This document shows positions 36,223 through 48,126 of a DNA stretch of 64,000 bases, piece after piece. The position numbers were made by a program, and so were the translations under genes. Within the stretch, counting starts at the first letter, position 1, and each line of letters opens with the position of its first letter. The notes beneath the pieces were generated by a model. It saw only the letters and a list, made by a program, of their open reading frames with translations. It did not search any database and was not told the DNA's origin. Source of the stretch: Gammaproteobacteria bacterium (GTDB lineage Bacteria > Pseudomonadota > Gammaproteobacteria > Steroidobacterales > Steroidobacteraceae); NCBI GenBank assembly GCA_024642505.1, contig JAHEAZ010000002.1, positions 1 to 64,000 on the forward strand. The letters run 5' to 3'.

Positions 36223-38247
36223 ATGAGCCCGCTTGGCATCAGCCTGCTTCTGCTGGTGGCGTTTACCGCCTTTGCATGGCTGACGGCGCGGAAACTGCGC
36301 GTCGTGGCCAGCCTGCAGCCGGAGGTCCGCTGGGACCACCCGGCGGCGCGCCTCGAAAGCGTCCTCCTTGACGGCTTCCTGCAGCGGCGCATGATTCGCC
36401 GCGAATGGAAGCCGGGCTTGATGCACACGGTGATCTTCCTCGGCTTCATGTCGCTGCTGCTGCGCAAGCTGCAGCTGATCGCGATCGGCTACGACGAGAC
36501 CTTCGCCGTCGCTGGCCTGGTCGGCGGCCTTTTCGCCGGGTTCAAGGACCTGGTCGAGGTCGCGGTGCTGCTCGCGGTCGCCTATGCGTTCTACCGCCGC
36601 CTCCTGCTCAAGCCCTTGAGGCTGGAACCGAATCGAGAAGGCCTGCTGGTGTTGTCGCTGATCACGGCCATCATGTTGACTGACTTCGCCTTTGATGGCT
36701 TCCGCTTCGCTCTGCTGTCGGGCGCCGACGCGGGCATCGCGCACGAGCGAGTTTTCGCCCCGGTTGGGGGAGCCCTTGCAACGGCATTCTCAGGCCTTCC
36801 TGCGGCAACGCTGCAGGCCGGATACCAGGCAGCCTACTGGCTGCAGATGTGCACGGTGCTCTGCTTCCTGGTGCTGCTGCCTGCCGGCGAGCATTTTCAC
36901 ATCGTCACCGCGCTGCCCACCCTGTTCTTCCGCCGCGGCAGGCCTGCCAATGAGGTCCCCGGGATAGATCTCGAGAAACTGATGGGCGACGGCGCCGACG
37001 AGGTGGAAATGAAGGTCGGCGTCAAGAACGCCAGCGACCTCGTCTGGAAGGACGCACTCGACGCCTTTACCTGCACGGAATGCGGTCGCTGCAAGGACGC
37101 CTGCCCGACTTTCCTGACCGGCAAGCCGCTGTCCATGAAGTGGGTCAACGACGGTCTCAAGCACCACTTGATGGATAACCGCAAGGCAATCGTGGCCGGC
37201 GGTGAAGCGGCGGAAGCTCTGCCGCCGCTCGTTCCGGACGTGATCGATGACGATACCCTGTGGGCCTGCACCACCTGTGGCTACTGCGAGACGGCCTGCC
37301 CGATCGAGCTCGAGCACCTCCCCAGGTTCTTCCGGATGCGCCAGCACCGGGTCATGATGGACGGTGAGTTTCCGCATGAGCTGAAGCTCGTGTTCCACGC
37401 CTATGAGGTCCAGTCCAACCCGTGGGGCTTGCCGGCAGACACCCGCGGTGACTGGGCGAAGGACCTCGACGTGCCGCTGGCGCGGACGACCGACGATGTC
37501 GCCGGTCTCGACTACCTGTACTACGTCGGTTCGGCGGAATCCTTCGACCCGCGGGGCCAGAAGATCGCGAAGGCCTTCGCCGAGATCTTGAAACAGGCCG
37601 GCGTCAAGTTCGCGATCCTCGGATCCGACGAGCCTTCGACCGGCGAATGCGTGCGCCGCGCAGGCAACGAAATGCTGTTCCAGCAACTGGCAACCTCGCT
37701 GGTCGAGCGGTTGAACAGCCTCGGGGTCACCCGCATTGTCACCTGCGATCCGCACGCCTTCAATTCGCTCGCCAACGAGTATCCCGCTTTCGGGGGACAC
37801 TGGCAGGTCTTGCACCACACGCAATTGTTGGGCGAACTACTGCAACAAGGTCGAATCAGGGTTAACCGGGCATTCGAGCGCGTAGTACTGCATGACCCCT
37901 GCTATCTCGGTCGGCATAATGGCGAGTTCGATGCGCCCCGCGCGCTGCTGCGGAATCTCGTCAAGGATCAGCCGCTGGAATTCCCGCTGCATCGTGAGAA
38001 GGCCATGTGCTGCGGCGCGGGCGGCGGGCGGATGTGGATGGAGGAAACGCTCGGCACGCGCATCAACGTGCTCAGAACCGAGCAGGCCCTGAAGCTGTCA
38101 CCCACCGTGATCGCCACCGCCTGCCCCTATTGCACAGTCATGCTGGGCGATGGCCTGAAGACGCTGGGCCGGGAGGACTCAGTCCGCACTCAGGACATCG
38201 CCGAGTTGGTGGCCGCGGCGATGGTTCGCGCCGCTGACGCCGAATAG
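36223..38247 (+). CDS. Membrane Fe-S oxidoreductase of the ETF:quinone oxidoreductase (EMO/HdrD-like) type
   Basis: 674 residues. An N-terminal membrane domain with several helices (ISLLLLVAFTAFAWLTA, LMHTVIFLGFMSLLL, VEVAVLLAVAYAFY) resembles a di-heme NarI-like domain. Two 4Fe-4S motifs follow, CTECGRCKDACP near residue 285 and CTTCGYCETACP near 350, then two CCG domains with HDPCYLGRHNG, CCGAGGGRMW and CPYC. This architecture matches proteins shown or proposed to link ETF to (mena)quinone. Position next to etfD supports the same electron path; quinone type and heme content are inferred. Confidence 0.8.
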   Translation: MSPLGISLLLLVAFTAFAWLTARKLRVVASLQPEVRWDHPAARLESVLLDGFLQRRMIRREWKPGLMHTVIFLGFMSLLLRKLQLIAIGYDETFAVAGLVGGLFAGFKDLVEVAVLLAVAYAFYRRLLLKPLRLEPNREGLLVLSLITAIMLTDFAFDGFRFALLSGADAGIAHERVFAPVGGALATAFSGLPAATLQAGYQAAYWLQMCTVLCFLVLLPAGEHFHIVTALPTLFFRRGRPANEVPGIDLEKLMGDGADEVEMKVGVKNASDLVWKDALDAFTCTECGRCKDACPTFLTGKPLSMKWVNDGLKHHLMDNRKAIVAGGEAAEALPPLVPDVIDDDTLWACTTCGYCETACPIELEHLPRFFRMRQHRVMMDGEFPHELKLVFHAYEVQSNPWGLPADTRGDWAKDLDVPLARTTDDVAGLDYLYYVGSAESFDPRGQKIAKAFAEILKQAGVKFAILGSDEPSTGECVRRAGNEMLFQQLATSLVERLNSLGVTRIVTCDPHAFNSLANEYPAFGGHWQVLHHTQLLGELLQQGRIRVNRAFERVVLHDPCYLGRHNGEFDAPRALLRNLVKDQPLEFPLHREKAMCCGAGGGRMWMEETLGTRINVLRTEQALKLSPTVIATACPYCTVMLGDGLKTLGREDSVRTQDIAELVAAAMVRAADAE

Positions 38248-38368
38248 CCCATACCGTTCCCCGACAGTGTACGGCTGAAGATCGTTCGCACGACTTTCCT
38301 TGCGTCGCGCCGGTGATCGCGCAGATCGATGCGCTATGATTCGCAGGCCTCGACGCAATGAGCGATCA

Positions 38369-40314
<1,946 letters not shown>

Positions 40315-40318
<4 letters not shown>

Positions 40319-41442
40319 CCAGTCGCACCACAAAGCCCAGATCGCCAGGGCTACCGACGGCTTACGACCGCGAGCTCGCGCGTCATGGCTATGCCGCCGA
40401 TGCCGCACAGCAGGCTGCGATCGAACGCCTCGAGACTCTGCGCAGTGGGCTGGACCGCGCCGGCCGTAATGAGGCCGGGCTGGCACAGCGGCTGCTTACT
40501 CGTCTCGGCCGGGTGCCGCAACGCGAAGCGGTCCAGGGCATTTACCTCTGGGGCGGCGTAGGACGCGGCAAGACCTTCCTGATGGATCTGTTCTTCGCCA
40601 GTCTGCAGGTGCCCGCACGTCGCATACACTTCCACCGCTTCATGCAGGAGGTACACGCGCGCCTGCTGGAACACCAGGATCTGGCGGACCCGCTGGCGCA
40701 GGTCGCCGCAGGGATCGGAGCCAACTGCCGCGTACTTTGCCTGGACGAGCTCCATGTCGGAGACATCGCCGATGCCATGATCCTGGCGGGCCTTTTCGGC
40801 GGTCTTGTGAGCAACGGGGTGAGCCTCGTCCTGACCTCAAATCTTCCGCCACGCGAGCTCTATCGCGACGGTCTGCAGCGGCAACGCTTCGTCCCGGCGA
40901 TCGAACTGATCGAACGGCACACGACGCTGGTGGCCGTCGACGGTGGGACCGACTACCGCTTGCGGCAGCTGCAGCGTGCGCCACTTTATGTAAGCGCCAA
41001 GACCTACAATGCGGAGGCTCTGCTCGCGCAGCGCTTCGAGGCCATTGCCGGCCAGCCCGGGGAAGCAGCCGGCACCATTGAAATCGAGTCGCGGGAGATC
41101 CCGGTGCGGCGCAGGTGCGCGGGCGTCGTCTGGTTCAGTTTCCGCGAGCTATGCGACGGGCCACGCTCGCAACTCGACTACATCGAGATCGCGCGCACCT
41201 ATCACACCGTCGTGGTTTCCGGCATACCGCGATTCGACGCCAGCCAGGACAACCAGGCGCGGCGCTTTATTGCGCTGGTCGATGAATTCTACGATCGGGC
41301 CGTGAAGCTGGTGCTGTCCGCCGAAGGACCGCCGACAGACCTTTATCATGGCGAGCGCCTCGCCTTCGAGTTCCAGCGAACGGCCAGTCGCCTGACCGAG
41401 ATGCAGACGCGGGCCTACCTGGAGCGGCCCCATCGACCTTGA
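40315..41442 (+). CDS. zapE: Cell division AFG1-like ATPase ZapE, apparent non-canonical start
   Basis: P-loop ATPase: Walker A IYLWGGVGRGKTFLMDLFF, FHRFMQEVHARL, Walker B VLCLDELHVGDIADAMIL, TSNLPPRELYRDGLQRQRF, RRFIALVDEFYDR. The track starts at a GTG (40513), but in-frame upstream codons still encode family sequence (PTAYDRELARHGYAADAAQQAAIERLE). No ATG, GTG or TTG occurs upstream in that open frame. A CTG at 40315 overlapping the aacS stop would give 375 residues, the length of E. coli ZapE. Start therefore uncertain: CTG initiation, internal GTG with a lost N-terminus, or a sequence error. Confidence 0.85.
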
Positions 41443-41459
41443 CCCGAGCATGAAATTCC

Positions 41460-42506
41460 TCAGATAACCCCGCGCCTCTCCTGATCAAGCTCGATTGACT
41501 CGAACAAGGCCTTGAAATTCCCTTCGCCGAAGCCCTCGTTGCCCTTGCGCTGGATGATCTCGAAGAAGATCGGGCCGATGACATTCTGCGTGAAGATCTG
41601 CAGGAGGATGCCGTCGTCCGCGGAACCATCGATGAGGATGTTGCGACTCTGCAGTTCCTCGAGCTTCTCGCGATGGCCCGTCACCCGGGCCTGCACGCCC
41701 TCGTAGTAGGTGGCCGGCGTCTCCTGGAACGCGACTCCGTTGGCGCGGAGCGCATCGACCGTCTTGTAGATGTCGTCGGTGGCCAGCGCGATGTGCTGGA
41801 TGCCTTCGCCCTGGTATTCGCGCAGGTATTCCTCGATCTGGCTCTTGTCATCCTGAGACTCGTTGATGGGGATGCGAATCTTGCCGCAGGGGCTGGTCAT
41901 TGCGCGGCTGAACAACCCGGTCTTCTTGCCCTCGATGTCGAAATAACGGATTTCCCGGAAGTTGAACAGCTTCTCGTAGAAGCCGGCCCAGAGATTCATG
42001 TTGCCGCGCTGCACGTTGTGCGTCAGGTGGTCTACCAGCGTCAGGCCGGCAGGCTGAACCTGCGCAGGCGCGGTTGCGGGCAAGAAGTCGACGTCGTAGA
42101 TGCTCGAGCCATCGTAGCGGTCGACAAGATAGATCAGGCTACCGCCGATGCCGCGAATACTCGGGATGTTCAGCTCCATTGGCCCGGCGGTATCCGGGCC
42201 GGCCTCGGCACCGAGTTCCAGCGCCCGCTTGTATGCAAAGGCCGCATCCCTGACTCGAAACGCCATCGCGCAGGCAGACGGCCCGTGCTGGGCGGCAAAC
42301 TGCTGGCCGAACCCATCCGCCTCCGCATTGATGATGAAGTTCACGTCGCCCTGCCGGTGCAGCGTGACGTTCTTGCGCCGGTGCCGCGCGACTACGGGAA
42401 AGCCCATTTGCGCGAACAGCCTGCGCAGCAGCTCCGTGTCCGGCGCGGTGTACTCGACAAACTCGAAGCCGTCAGTGCCCATCGGATTCTCGAACAGATC
42501 GGCCAT
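41460..42506 (-). CDS. hpd: 4-hydroxyphenylpyruvate dioxygenase
   Basis: Non-heme iron enzyme making homogentisate in tyrosine degradation (and feeding pyomelanin). 348 residues; iron ligands in LVDHLTHNV, EGIQHIALATDD and FFEIIQRKGNEGFGEGNFKALFESIE, the last being the family C-terminal signature. Divergent from a MarR regulator; hmgA and fahA are not in the window. 17 bp separate it from convergent zapE. Confidence 0.96.
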   Translation of the reverse strand: MADLFENPMGTDGFEFVEYTAPDTELLRRLFAQMGFPVVARHRRKNVTLHRQGDVNFIINAEADGFGQQFAAQHGPSACAMAFRVRDAAFAYKRALELGAEAGPDTAGPMELNIPSIRGIGGSLIYLVDRYDGSSIYDVDFLPATAPAQVQPAGLTLVDHLTHNVQRGNMNLWAGFYEKLFNFREIRYFDIEGKKTGLFSRAMTSPCGKIRIPINESQDDKSQIEEYLREYQGEGIQHIALATDDIYKTVDALRANGVAFQETPATYYEGVQARVTGHREKLEELQSRNILIDGSADDGILLQIFTQNVIGPIFFEIIQRKGNEGFGEGNFKALFESIELDQERRGVI

Positions 42507-42547
42507 GAATGATCCCCCGCGTCGCGTGGTTTCGGCGGCGCCTTTTA

Positions 42548-42570
42548 GTTACAATTGAAACCATTATAAT
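42548..42570. promoter_or_regulatory. Near-palindrome and -10 element in the hpd-marR spacer
   Basis: GTTACAATTGAAAC (42548-42561) is a near-perfect palindrome around CAATTG (one mismatched pair), followed by consensus TATAAT (42565-42570) pointing toward the MarR gene. A MarR dimer bound here could control both divergent genes. Confidence 0.5.
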
Positions 42571-42603
42571 CACGGCGCCACATCCCGTGGCAAGGATGAA
42601 CAC

Positions 42604-43080
42604 ATGCCCGGACGGTATGCCAGCGGCGATGAACTGCACCTGGATCGATTCCTGCCGTATCGCCTGTCGCTCCTGACCAATACGGTTTCCGCCGCCATTG
42701 CTGACGCCTATGCGACCCGCTACGAGTTGACCATTCCCGAGTGGCGTGTCATCGCAGTGCTGGCCCACGCCCCGGGATTGTCGGCGGCCGAAGTGGCCGA
42801 GCGAACCGGCATGGACAAGGTCGCGGTAAGCCGCGCCGTCACCCGGCTCCTGCGCCATCGGCGCCTGAAACGCCGCCAGACATCGGCCGACCGTCGTCGT
42901 TCCCGACTGGAGCTGTCGACCGGCGGCCGCAATGTATACAGCCGTATCGCGCCCTGGGCACTGCGCTACGAACGCGAACTGCTCAAGGCCCTCGAGCCCG
43001 GGGAATTCAGGGTTCTGGATGCGGCCCTGAGCAAGCTGCTGGACCGGGCGCGCGCCATCGAGGCCGGACAGGGATCCTGA
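42604..43080 (+). CDS. MarR family transcriptional regulator
   Basis: 158 residues with a winged HTH: ELTIPEWRVIAVLAHAPGLSAAEVAERTGMDKVAVSRAVTRLLRHRRLKRRQTSADRRRSRLELSTGG (helices plus the DxRxxxLxLT wing, with S for T). Divergent from hpd with a 97-bp spacer, so a likely regulator of tyrosine/homogentisate catabolism. The inducer is not shown by the sequence. Confidence 0.87.
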   Translation: MPGRYASGDELHLDRFLPYRLSLLTNTVSAAIADAYATRYELTIPEWRVIAVLAHAPGLSAAEVAERTGMDKVAVSRAVTRLLRHRRLKRRQTSADRRRSRLELSTGGRNVYSRIAPWALRYERELLKALEPGEFRVLDAALSKLLDRARAIEAGQGS

Positions 43081-43220
43081 ATCAGTCAATTACGGTTGCC
43101 AACAACCTCCGATCGGCCGCGCTGAACGTATAATTCGGCATCTGTCACCTCGCGCCCCAGGCGGTCGGCCGAGATCTGTGTCCGGCACCTGCCACCAGCG
43201 ACGAGATCAAAGGAACCTCC

Positions 43221-46200
43221 ATGCTTGGCAATGTCCCGGCTGAACGCCTCAAGATCATCGAGGGTATCGCGGCTCGAGCCGGGAAGCTCGCTAAGCGCAG
43301 CATCCCTGTCGACGCCGGAGACCTGGCCCGCGCCTACTACCACGGCGTATCGGAAACCGACCTGGCAACCCGCACCACCGACAACCTCGCCGGCGCGGCG
43401 TTGGCCCACCTGCAGGTTGCCCGGACGCGACAGGCAGGCGAGGCAATTGTCCGCGTATTCAACCCTGATCTGAAGCGCGACGGCTTCGCATCCGAGCGCA
43501 CCGTGATCGCGCTGGCCACGGACGACATGCCATTCCTGGTGGACTCCATCGGAATCGTGTTCACCCAGGGCGGGTACAAGGTTTACTTCATCGCCCATCC
43601 AGTCCTGACCGTGACACGTGATTCACGCGGCCGCCTCAAGCAGCATTACTTGGATAATGCGCCGGCGACCGCAGGGGCTGAATCGTGGCAACTGATCGAG
43701 ATCGAGCGGCTGGACGACCCAGCGGCGGTCGATGCCCTTCGTCACAAGTTGCTCGAGTCCCTCGAGGACGTGCGCTGCGCAACCGGCGACTGGATGAAGA
43801 TGCGGCAGAGGGCGCGTGAAATTGCCGCACAGATCGAGGTCAGCCCGCCACCGGTACCAGCCGCAGAGGCACTGGAGGTCAAGTCGCTGCTCGAGTGGAT
43901 GGAGGACAACCACTTCACCCTGCTCGGTTACCGCGAGTATCGGCTGAAACGGGGCCGGGCGCGCGACCTGCTGGAGCCAGTGACCGAGACGGGCCTCGGC
44001 CTGCTGCGCCCGGGCAGAAAGCGGGCCGACGCAGCGAAACCGGTCATCCTGGCGGGCGACATCCGCAAGTTTGCCCGGTCGAAAGATCTCCTGCTGATCA
44101 CCAAGGCAAATTCGATATCCACGGTGCATCGCGCAACGCACCTCGACTACGTCGGAATCAAGATCTTCGACCGTCGTGGGGAGGTCAGCGGCGAGCGGCG
44201 CTTCGTCGGTCTATGGACTTCCACTGCCTATAGCAGCAGTCCGCGCGACATCCCCGTGCTGCGGCACAAGATCCAGCGGGTAATTGCGCACTTCGGGCTG
44301 GCGCCGTCGAGCCACGACGGCAAGGCGGTGATGCACGCGCTGGAGGTCTACCCGCGCAACGAACTCTTCCAGGCCGGCGTGCCTGAACTCATCCGGATGG
44401 TGCGCGGGATAGTCAATCTTTACGAGCGGACGGAAGTCAGATTGTTCACGCGACGTGACGATTTCCGGCGATTTTACTCCTGCCTGCTGTACGTGCCGCG
44501 CGATCACTACAACACACAGGTCAGGCAGCGCATCGAGCAGATTGTCATGGAGGCGCTGGGCGGGATCGAGCTGGAATCGCAGGTGCAGCTGTCCGAGTCA
44601 CTACTGGCGCGGGTCTACCTGCTGGTGCGTACCAGCCCGGACGACCTGCGCCGGGTGGACATGACCGCCTTGGAGCGAAGGATCGCAGAGACAGTCCGCA
44701 CCTGGCCGGACCGTTTCCGCGAAGCGCTGGCAGGCCGGATCGGTCAAGTCGGCCTGGCACAATTGTTCCGCCGACTGGGCAGCGCCTTCCCCGCCGCCTA
44801 CCAGGAAGACACGCCCCCGGAACTGGCCATCGAGGACGTTGTCAGGCTCGAGGAGCTGCGCGAGGACCCGGCCCGCCTGGTCATGCGTCTCTACCGACCG
44901 GCTGACCAGCCGGAACACAAGGTTCAGCTCAAGCTGTTTCGACGAGGTGCGCCGATCCCTATCTCGGACGTGCTGCCCACCATCGAGAACCTGGGCCTGA
45001 AGCTGATCAGCGAGCGGCCCTACGAACTGGAAATCCAGGGCGAACCGTGGTGGATCCAGGACTTCGAGCTCGAACACCCGCGTCGGGTCACGATCGACCT
45101 GGCCGCCGACGGCCCGCGCTTCCGCGACAAGATCACCCAGGTCTGGCTCGGCAATTCGGAGAACGACGGGTTCAACCGGCTGGTCCTCGCGGCCGACCTG
45201 CACTGGCGCCAGGTGACGGTGCTGCGCACCTATGCCCGCTGGTTCGTCCAGCTGGGTCTGCCGCTTTCGCAGGCCTATATGGAGGAAGCACTCGCAACCA
45301 ACCCCACGGCCGCCGCCCACCTGGTCGGCTTGTTCGAAGCGCGCTTCGATCCGTCCCTCACGGCGACCGCACGCGCCAAGCAGGAGGCGCGCCACCGCCA
45401 GGCGCTCGGAAAGGTGCTCGCTGGAATCAACCGCGTCGACGACGACCGTATTGTTCGCGCCTTTCTCGCGGCAATCAACGCGACCCTGCGTACGAGCTAC
45501 TACAAGAAGAGCGCCGACGGCGCCGACCGTCCGTACCTGTCGATCAAGATCGACTCGCGTGCCGTACCGGATGCGCCGCTGCCGCGCCCGATGTTCGAGA
45601 TCTTCATGCACTCGCCACGGGTCGAGGGCGTGCACCTGCGCATGGGCAAGGTCGCGCGAGGCGGTATCCGCTGGTCCGACCGTCGGGAAGACTTCCGCAC
45701 GGAGGTCCTGGGACTGATGAAGGCCCAGAACGTCAAGAATACCGTAATCGTACCAGTGGGCTCCAAGGGTGGGTTCGTCCCGCGGCGACTGCCCGGCTCG
45801 CGCGATGAGGCGCAGTCGGAAGGTACCGAGTGCTATCGCCTGTTCATACGCTCGCTGCTCGACCTGACGGACAACCTGGTTGGCGGCAAGGTGGTCCCGC
45901 CGGCCGGTGTAGTGCGCGCCGATGCGGATGACCCCTATCTGGTGGTCGCGGCCGACAAGGGTACGGCCAGCTTTTCCGACCTCGCCAACGAGATCGCAGC
46001 GGAATACGGCTACTGGCTCGGCGACGCATTTGCCTCGGGCGGCTCGGTGGGCTACGACCACAAGAAGATGGGGATCACCGCGCGCGGCGGCTGGGAGTGC
46101 GTAAAGCGTCATTTCCGCGAATTCGGCATGGACATCCAGTCTCAGGACTTCACCGTGGCCGGCATCGGGGACATGTCGGGCGACGTCTTCGGCAACGGCA

Positions 46201-48044
46201 TGTTGCTGTCGAAGCACATCCGCCTGCTCGCGGCATTCAACCACCAGCACATATTCCTGGATCCCGCCCCGGATATGGCCAAGAGCTTCGCCGAGCGCCG
46301 CCGCCTGTTCCGGCTGCCACGCTCGAGCTGGGAGGACTATGACGCCAGGCTGATCTCGAAGGGCGGCGGCGTATTTTCGCGCAGCGCCAAGTCGCTGCCG
46401 CTGTCGCTGGAAGCGCGGCGCCTGCTCGGCATCGAGACCACGGCAGCTTCGCCGCGAGACGTCGTGCGCGCGATCCTGAAGCTACCGGTCGACCTGCTGT
46501 GGAACGGCGGTATCGGCACCTACGTAAAGTCGCACGAGGAAACCCACGCCGAGGTCGGCGACCGCAGCAATGATGGCGTGCGCGTGGACGGACGCGAGCT
46601 GCGTTGCCGGGTCGTCGGCGAGGGCGGCAACCTCGGTCTGTCACAGCGCGGCCGCATCGAATACGCCCTCAGCGGTGGCCGAGTCAACACCGATTTCATC
46701 GACAACTCCGGCGGCGTCAACTGCTCTGACGTCGAGGTCAACATCAAGATCCTGCTCAACACGGCAATGCAGCGCGAGCGACTCAAGCGCGCCAGGCGTG
46801 ACGAGTTGCTCGCAAGGATGACCGGGGAAGTCGCGTCGCTGGTGCTGCGCGGCAACTACCTGCAAAGCCAGGCCCTGTCCACTATCGAGGCCCACGCGGT
46901 TGAGCGCGTATCCGAGCACGCCCACGTCATCCGGGCGCTGGAGCGCTCCGGTTCGCTGGACCGGATGCTGGAGGCGCTGCCGACGGATGAGGAGATTGCC
47001 GACCGGCGCCGCCTGGGCCAGGGACTGACTCGGCCCGAGCTGGCCATGGTCCTGTCCTATTCCAAGCTATGGCTGTACGACCGGCTGATCGAATCGAATG
47101 TCCCTGAGGATCCCTACCTGAGCCGGGAATTGACTCGCTACTTCCCTCGGCCGGTACAGAAGAAATTCGACAGGGAGATCCTGGAGCATCCACTGCGCCG
47201 GGAGATCATCGTCACAGCGACGACCAACAGCATGGTAAATCGCATGGGACCCGTGTTTGCGATACGGGCCCAGGAGGATACCGGTACCGACATCGGCCGG
47301 ATCGCCCGCGCCTATTCCATCGCGCGCGAAATTACCGACATGCGCGACCTGTGGGCCGACATCGAACTGCTGGACAACAAGGTATCCACACGGCTCCAGC
47401 ACCGGATGATCTATGTCAGCAGCCGACTACTGCGCTACCTGACCTACTGGGTGCTGACCAACCGCAAGGGTGGCCTCGACATCGAGCGTGCAGTATCGAC
47501 GTTGCGCCCGGGCCTCAAGGAGCTGCTGCACAAGCTGCCTTCGTTGCTGGTCGGGCTCGAGGCCGCGCAATACGAAAGTTCGCTGCAACGTTTCAGGAAC
47601 GATGGCGCACCCGAAGCGGTCGCGAAGCGCGTAGCCAGCTTCGGGGCTGCACAGGCGGCCATCGATGCGGTGGATATTGCCGTTGCGGGCAAAATGCCGG
47701 TGGACCGTGCCGCACGAGTGTATTTCCGGCTTGGCGCCAGCCTCGGCCTGGACTGGATCCGGAGCGAAATCGAGGGTCTCGCAGTCGAGGGCCACTGGCA
47801 GGCGGTAGCGCGGGGTACCCTCCGCGAGGAAGCCTACAGCCTGCAGCGCGCGCTCAGTGCGGATGCCCTGGCCCGGGCCGGTTCCAGGGAACCCGACGCC
47901 GCAATCAAGGCCTGGACGGCAACACGAGCGCGCGAGGTCGACAACCTGCGGCGAACGGTGCAGGAAATGCGTTCGATTGATGGGACGGATTTCGCGACGC
48001 TGTCGGTCGCACTGCAGGCGGTACGGCGGCTGTCGGCCCGTTGA
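43221..48044 (+). CDS. gdh2: NAD-specific glutamate dehydrogenase, large (GDH180) type
   Basis: Deaminates glutamate to 2-oxoglutarate with NAD. 1607 residues, the size of the 180-kDa class found in Pseudomonas, Caulobacter and relatives. An ACT-rich N-terminal part precedes the catalytic core with HLRMGKVARGGIRWSDRREDFRTEVLGLMKAQNVKNTVIVPVGSKGGF, GDAFASGGSVGYDHKKMGITARGGWECVKRHFRE, and RVVGEGGNLGLSQRGRIEYAL. A long helical C-terminal region follows. Monocistronic; fits amino-acid catabolism of the window. Confidence 0.96.
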   Translation: MLGNVPAERLKIIEGIAARAGKLAKRSIPVDAGDLARAYYHGVSETDLATRTTDNLAGAALAHLQVARTRQAGEAIVRVFNPDLKRDGFASERTVIALATDDMPFLVDSIGIVFTQGGYKVYFIAHPVLTVTRDSRGRLKQHYLDNAPATAGAESWQLIEIERLDDPAAVDALRHKLLESLEDVRCATGDWMKMRQRAREIAAQIEVSPPPVPAAEALEVKSLLEWMEDNHFTLLGYREYRLKRGRARDLLEPVTETGLGLLRPGRKRADAAKPVILAGDIRKFARSKDLLLITKANSISTVHRATHLDYVGIKIFDRRGEVSGERRFVGLWTSTAYSSSPRDIPVLRHKIQRVIAHFGLAPSSHDGKAVMHALEVYPRNELFQAGVPELIRMVRGIVNLYERTEVRLFTRRDDFRRFYSCLLYVPRDHYNTQVRQRIEQIVMEALGGIELESQVQLSESLLARVYLLVRTSPDDLRRVDMTALERRIAETVRTWPDRFREALAGRIGQVGLAQLFRRLGSAFPAAYQEDTPPELAIEDVVRLEELREDPARLVMRLYRPADQPEHKVQLKLFRRGAPIPISDVLPTIENLGLKLISERPYELEIQGEPWWIQDFELEHPRRVTIDLAADGPRFRDKITQVWLGNSENDGFNRLVLAADLHWRQVTVLRTYARWFVQLGLPLSQAYMEEALATNPTAAAHLVGLFEARFDPSLTATARAKQEARHRQALGKVLAGINRVDDDRIVRAFLAAINATLRTSYYKKSADGADRPYLSIKIDSRAVPDAPLPRPMFEIFMHSPRVEGVHLRMGKVARGGIRWSDRREDFRTEVLGLMKAQNVKNTVIVPVGSKGGFVPRRLPGSRDEAQSEGTECYRLFIRSLLDLTDNLVGGKVVPPAGVVRADADDPYLVVAADKGTASFSDLANEIAAEYGYWLGDAFASGGSVGYDHKKMGITARGGWECVKRHFREFGMDIQSQDFTVAGIGDMSGDVFGNGMLLSKHIRLLAAFNHQHIFLDPAPDMAKSFAERRRLFRLPRSSWEDYDARLISKGGGVFSRSAKSLPLSLEARRLLGIETTAASPRDVVRAILKLPVDLLWNGGIGTYVKSHEETHAEVGDRSNDGVRVDGRELRCRVVGEGGNLGLSQRGRIEYALSGGRVNTDFIDNSGGVNCSDVEVNIKILLNTAMQRERLKRARRDELLARMTGEVASLVLRGNYLQSQALSTIEAHAVERVSEHAHVIRALERSGSLDRMLEALPTDEEIADRRRLGQGLTRPELAMVLSYSKLWLYDRLIESNVPEDPYLSRELTRYFPRPVQKKFDREILEHPLRREIIVTATTNSMVNRMGPVFAIRAQEDTGTDIGRIARAYSIAREITDMRDLWADIELLDNKVSTRLQHRMIYVSSRLLRYLTYWVLTNRKGGLDIERAVSTLRPGLKELLHKLPSLLVGLEAAQYESSLQRFRNDGAPEAVAKRVASFGAAQAAIDAVDIAVAGKMPVDRAARVYFRLGASLGLDWIRSEIEGLAVEGHWQAVARGTLREEAYSLQRALSADALARAGSREPDAAIKAWTATRAREVDNLRRTVQEMRSIDGTDFATLSVALQAVRRLSAR

Positions 48045-48126
48045 AACAGGCACCGCGGGACAGGAACTGCGTGTCCGGAACCGCGTCGGACCGCGGCGTG
48101 AGGTAAGATCCTGCTGAGCTCACGCC

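Noticed and set aside
44601-46250. 549-aa minus-strand ORF inside gdh2
   Set aside because: Antisense to the catalytic core of GDH180; no recognisable protein features.
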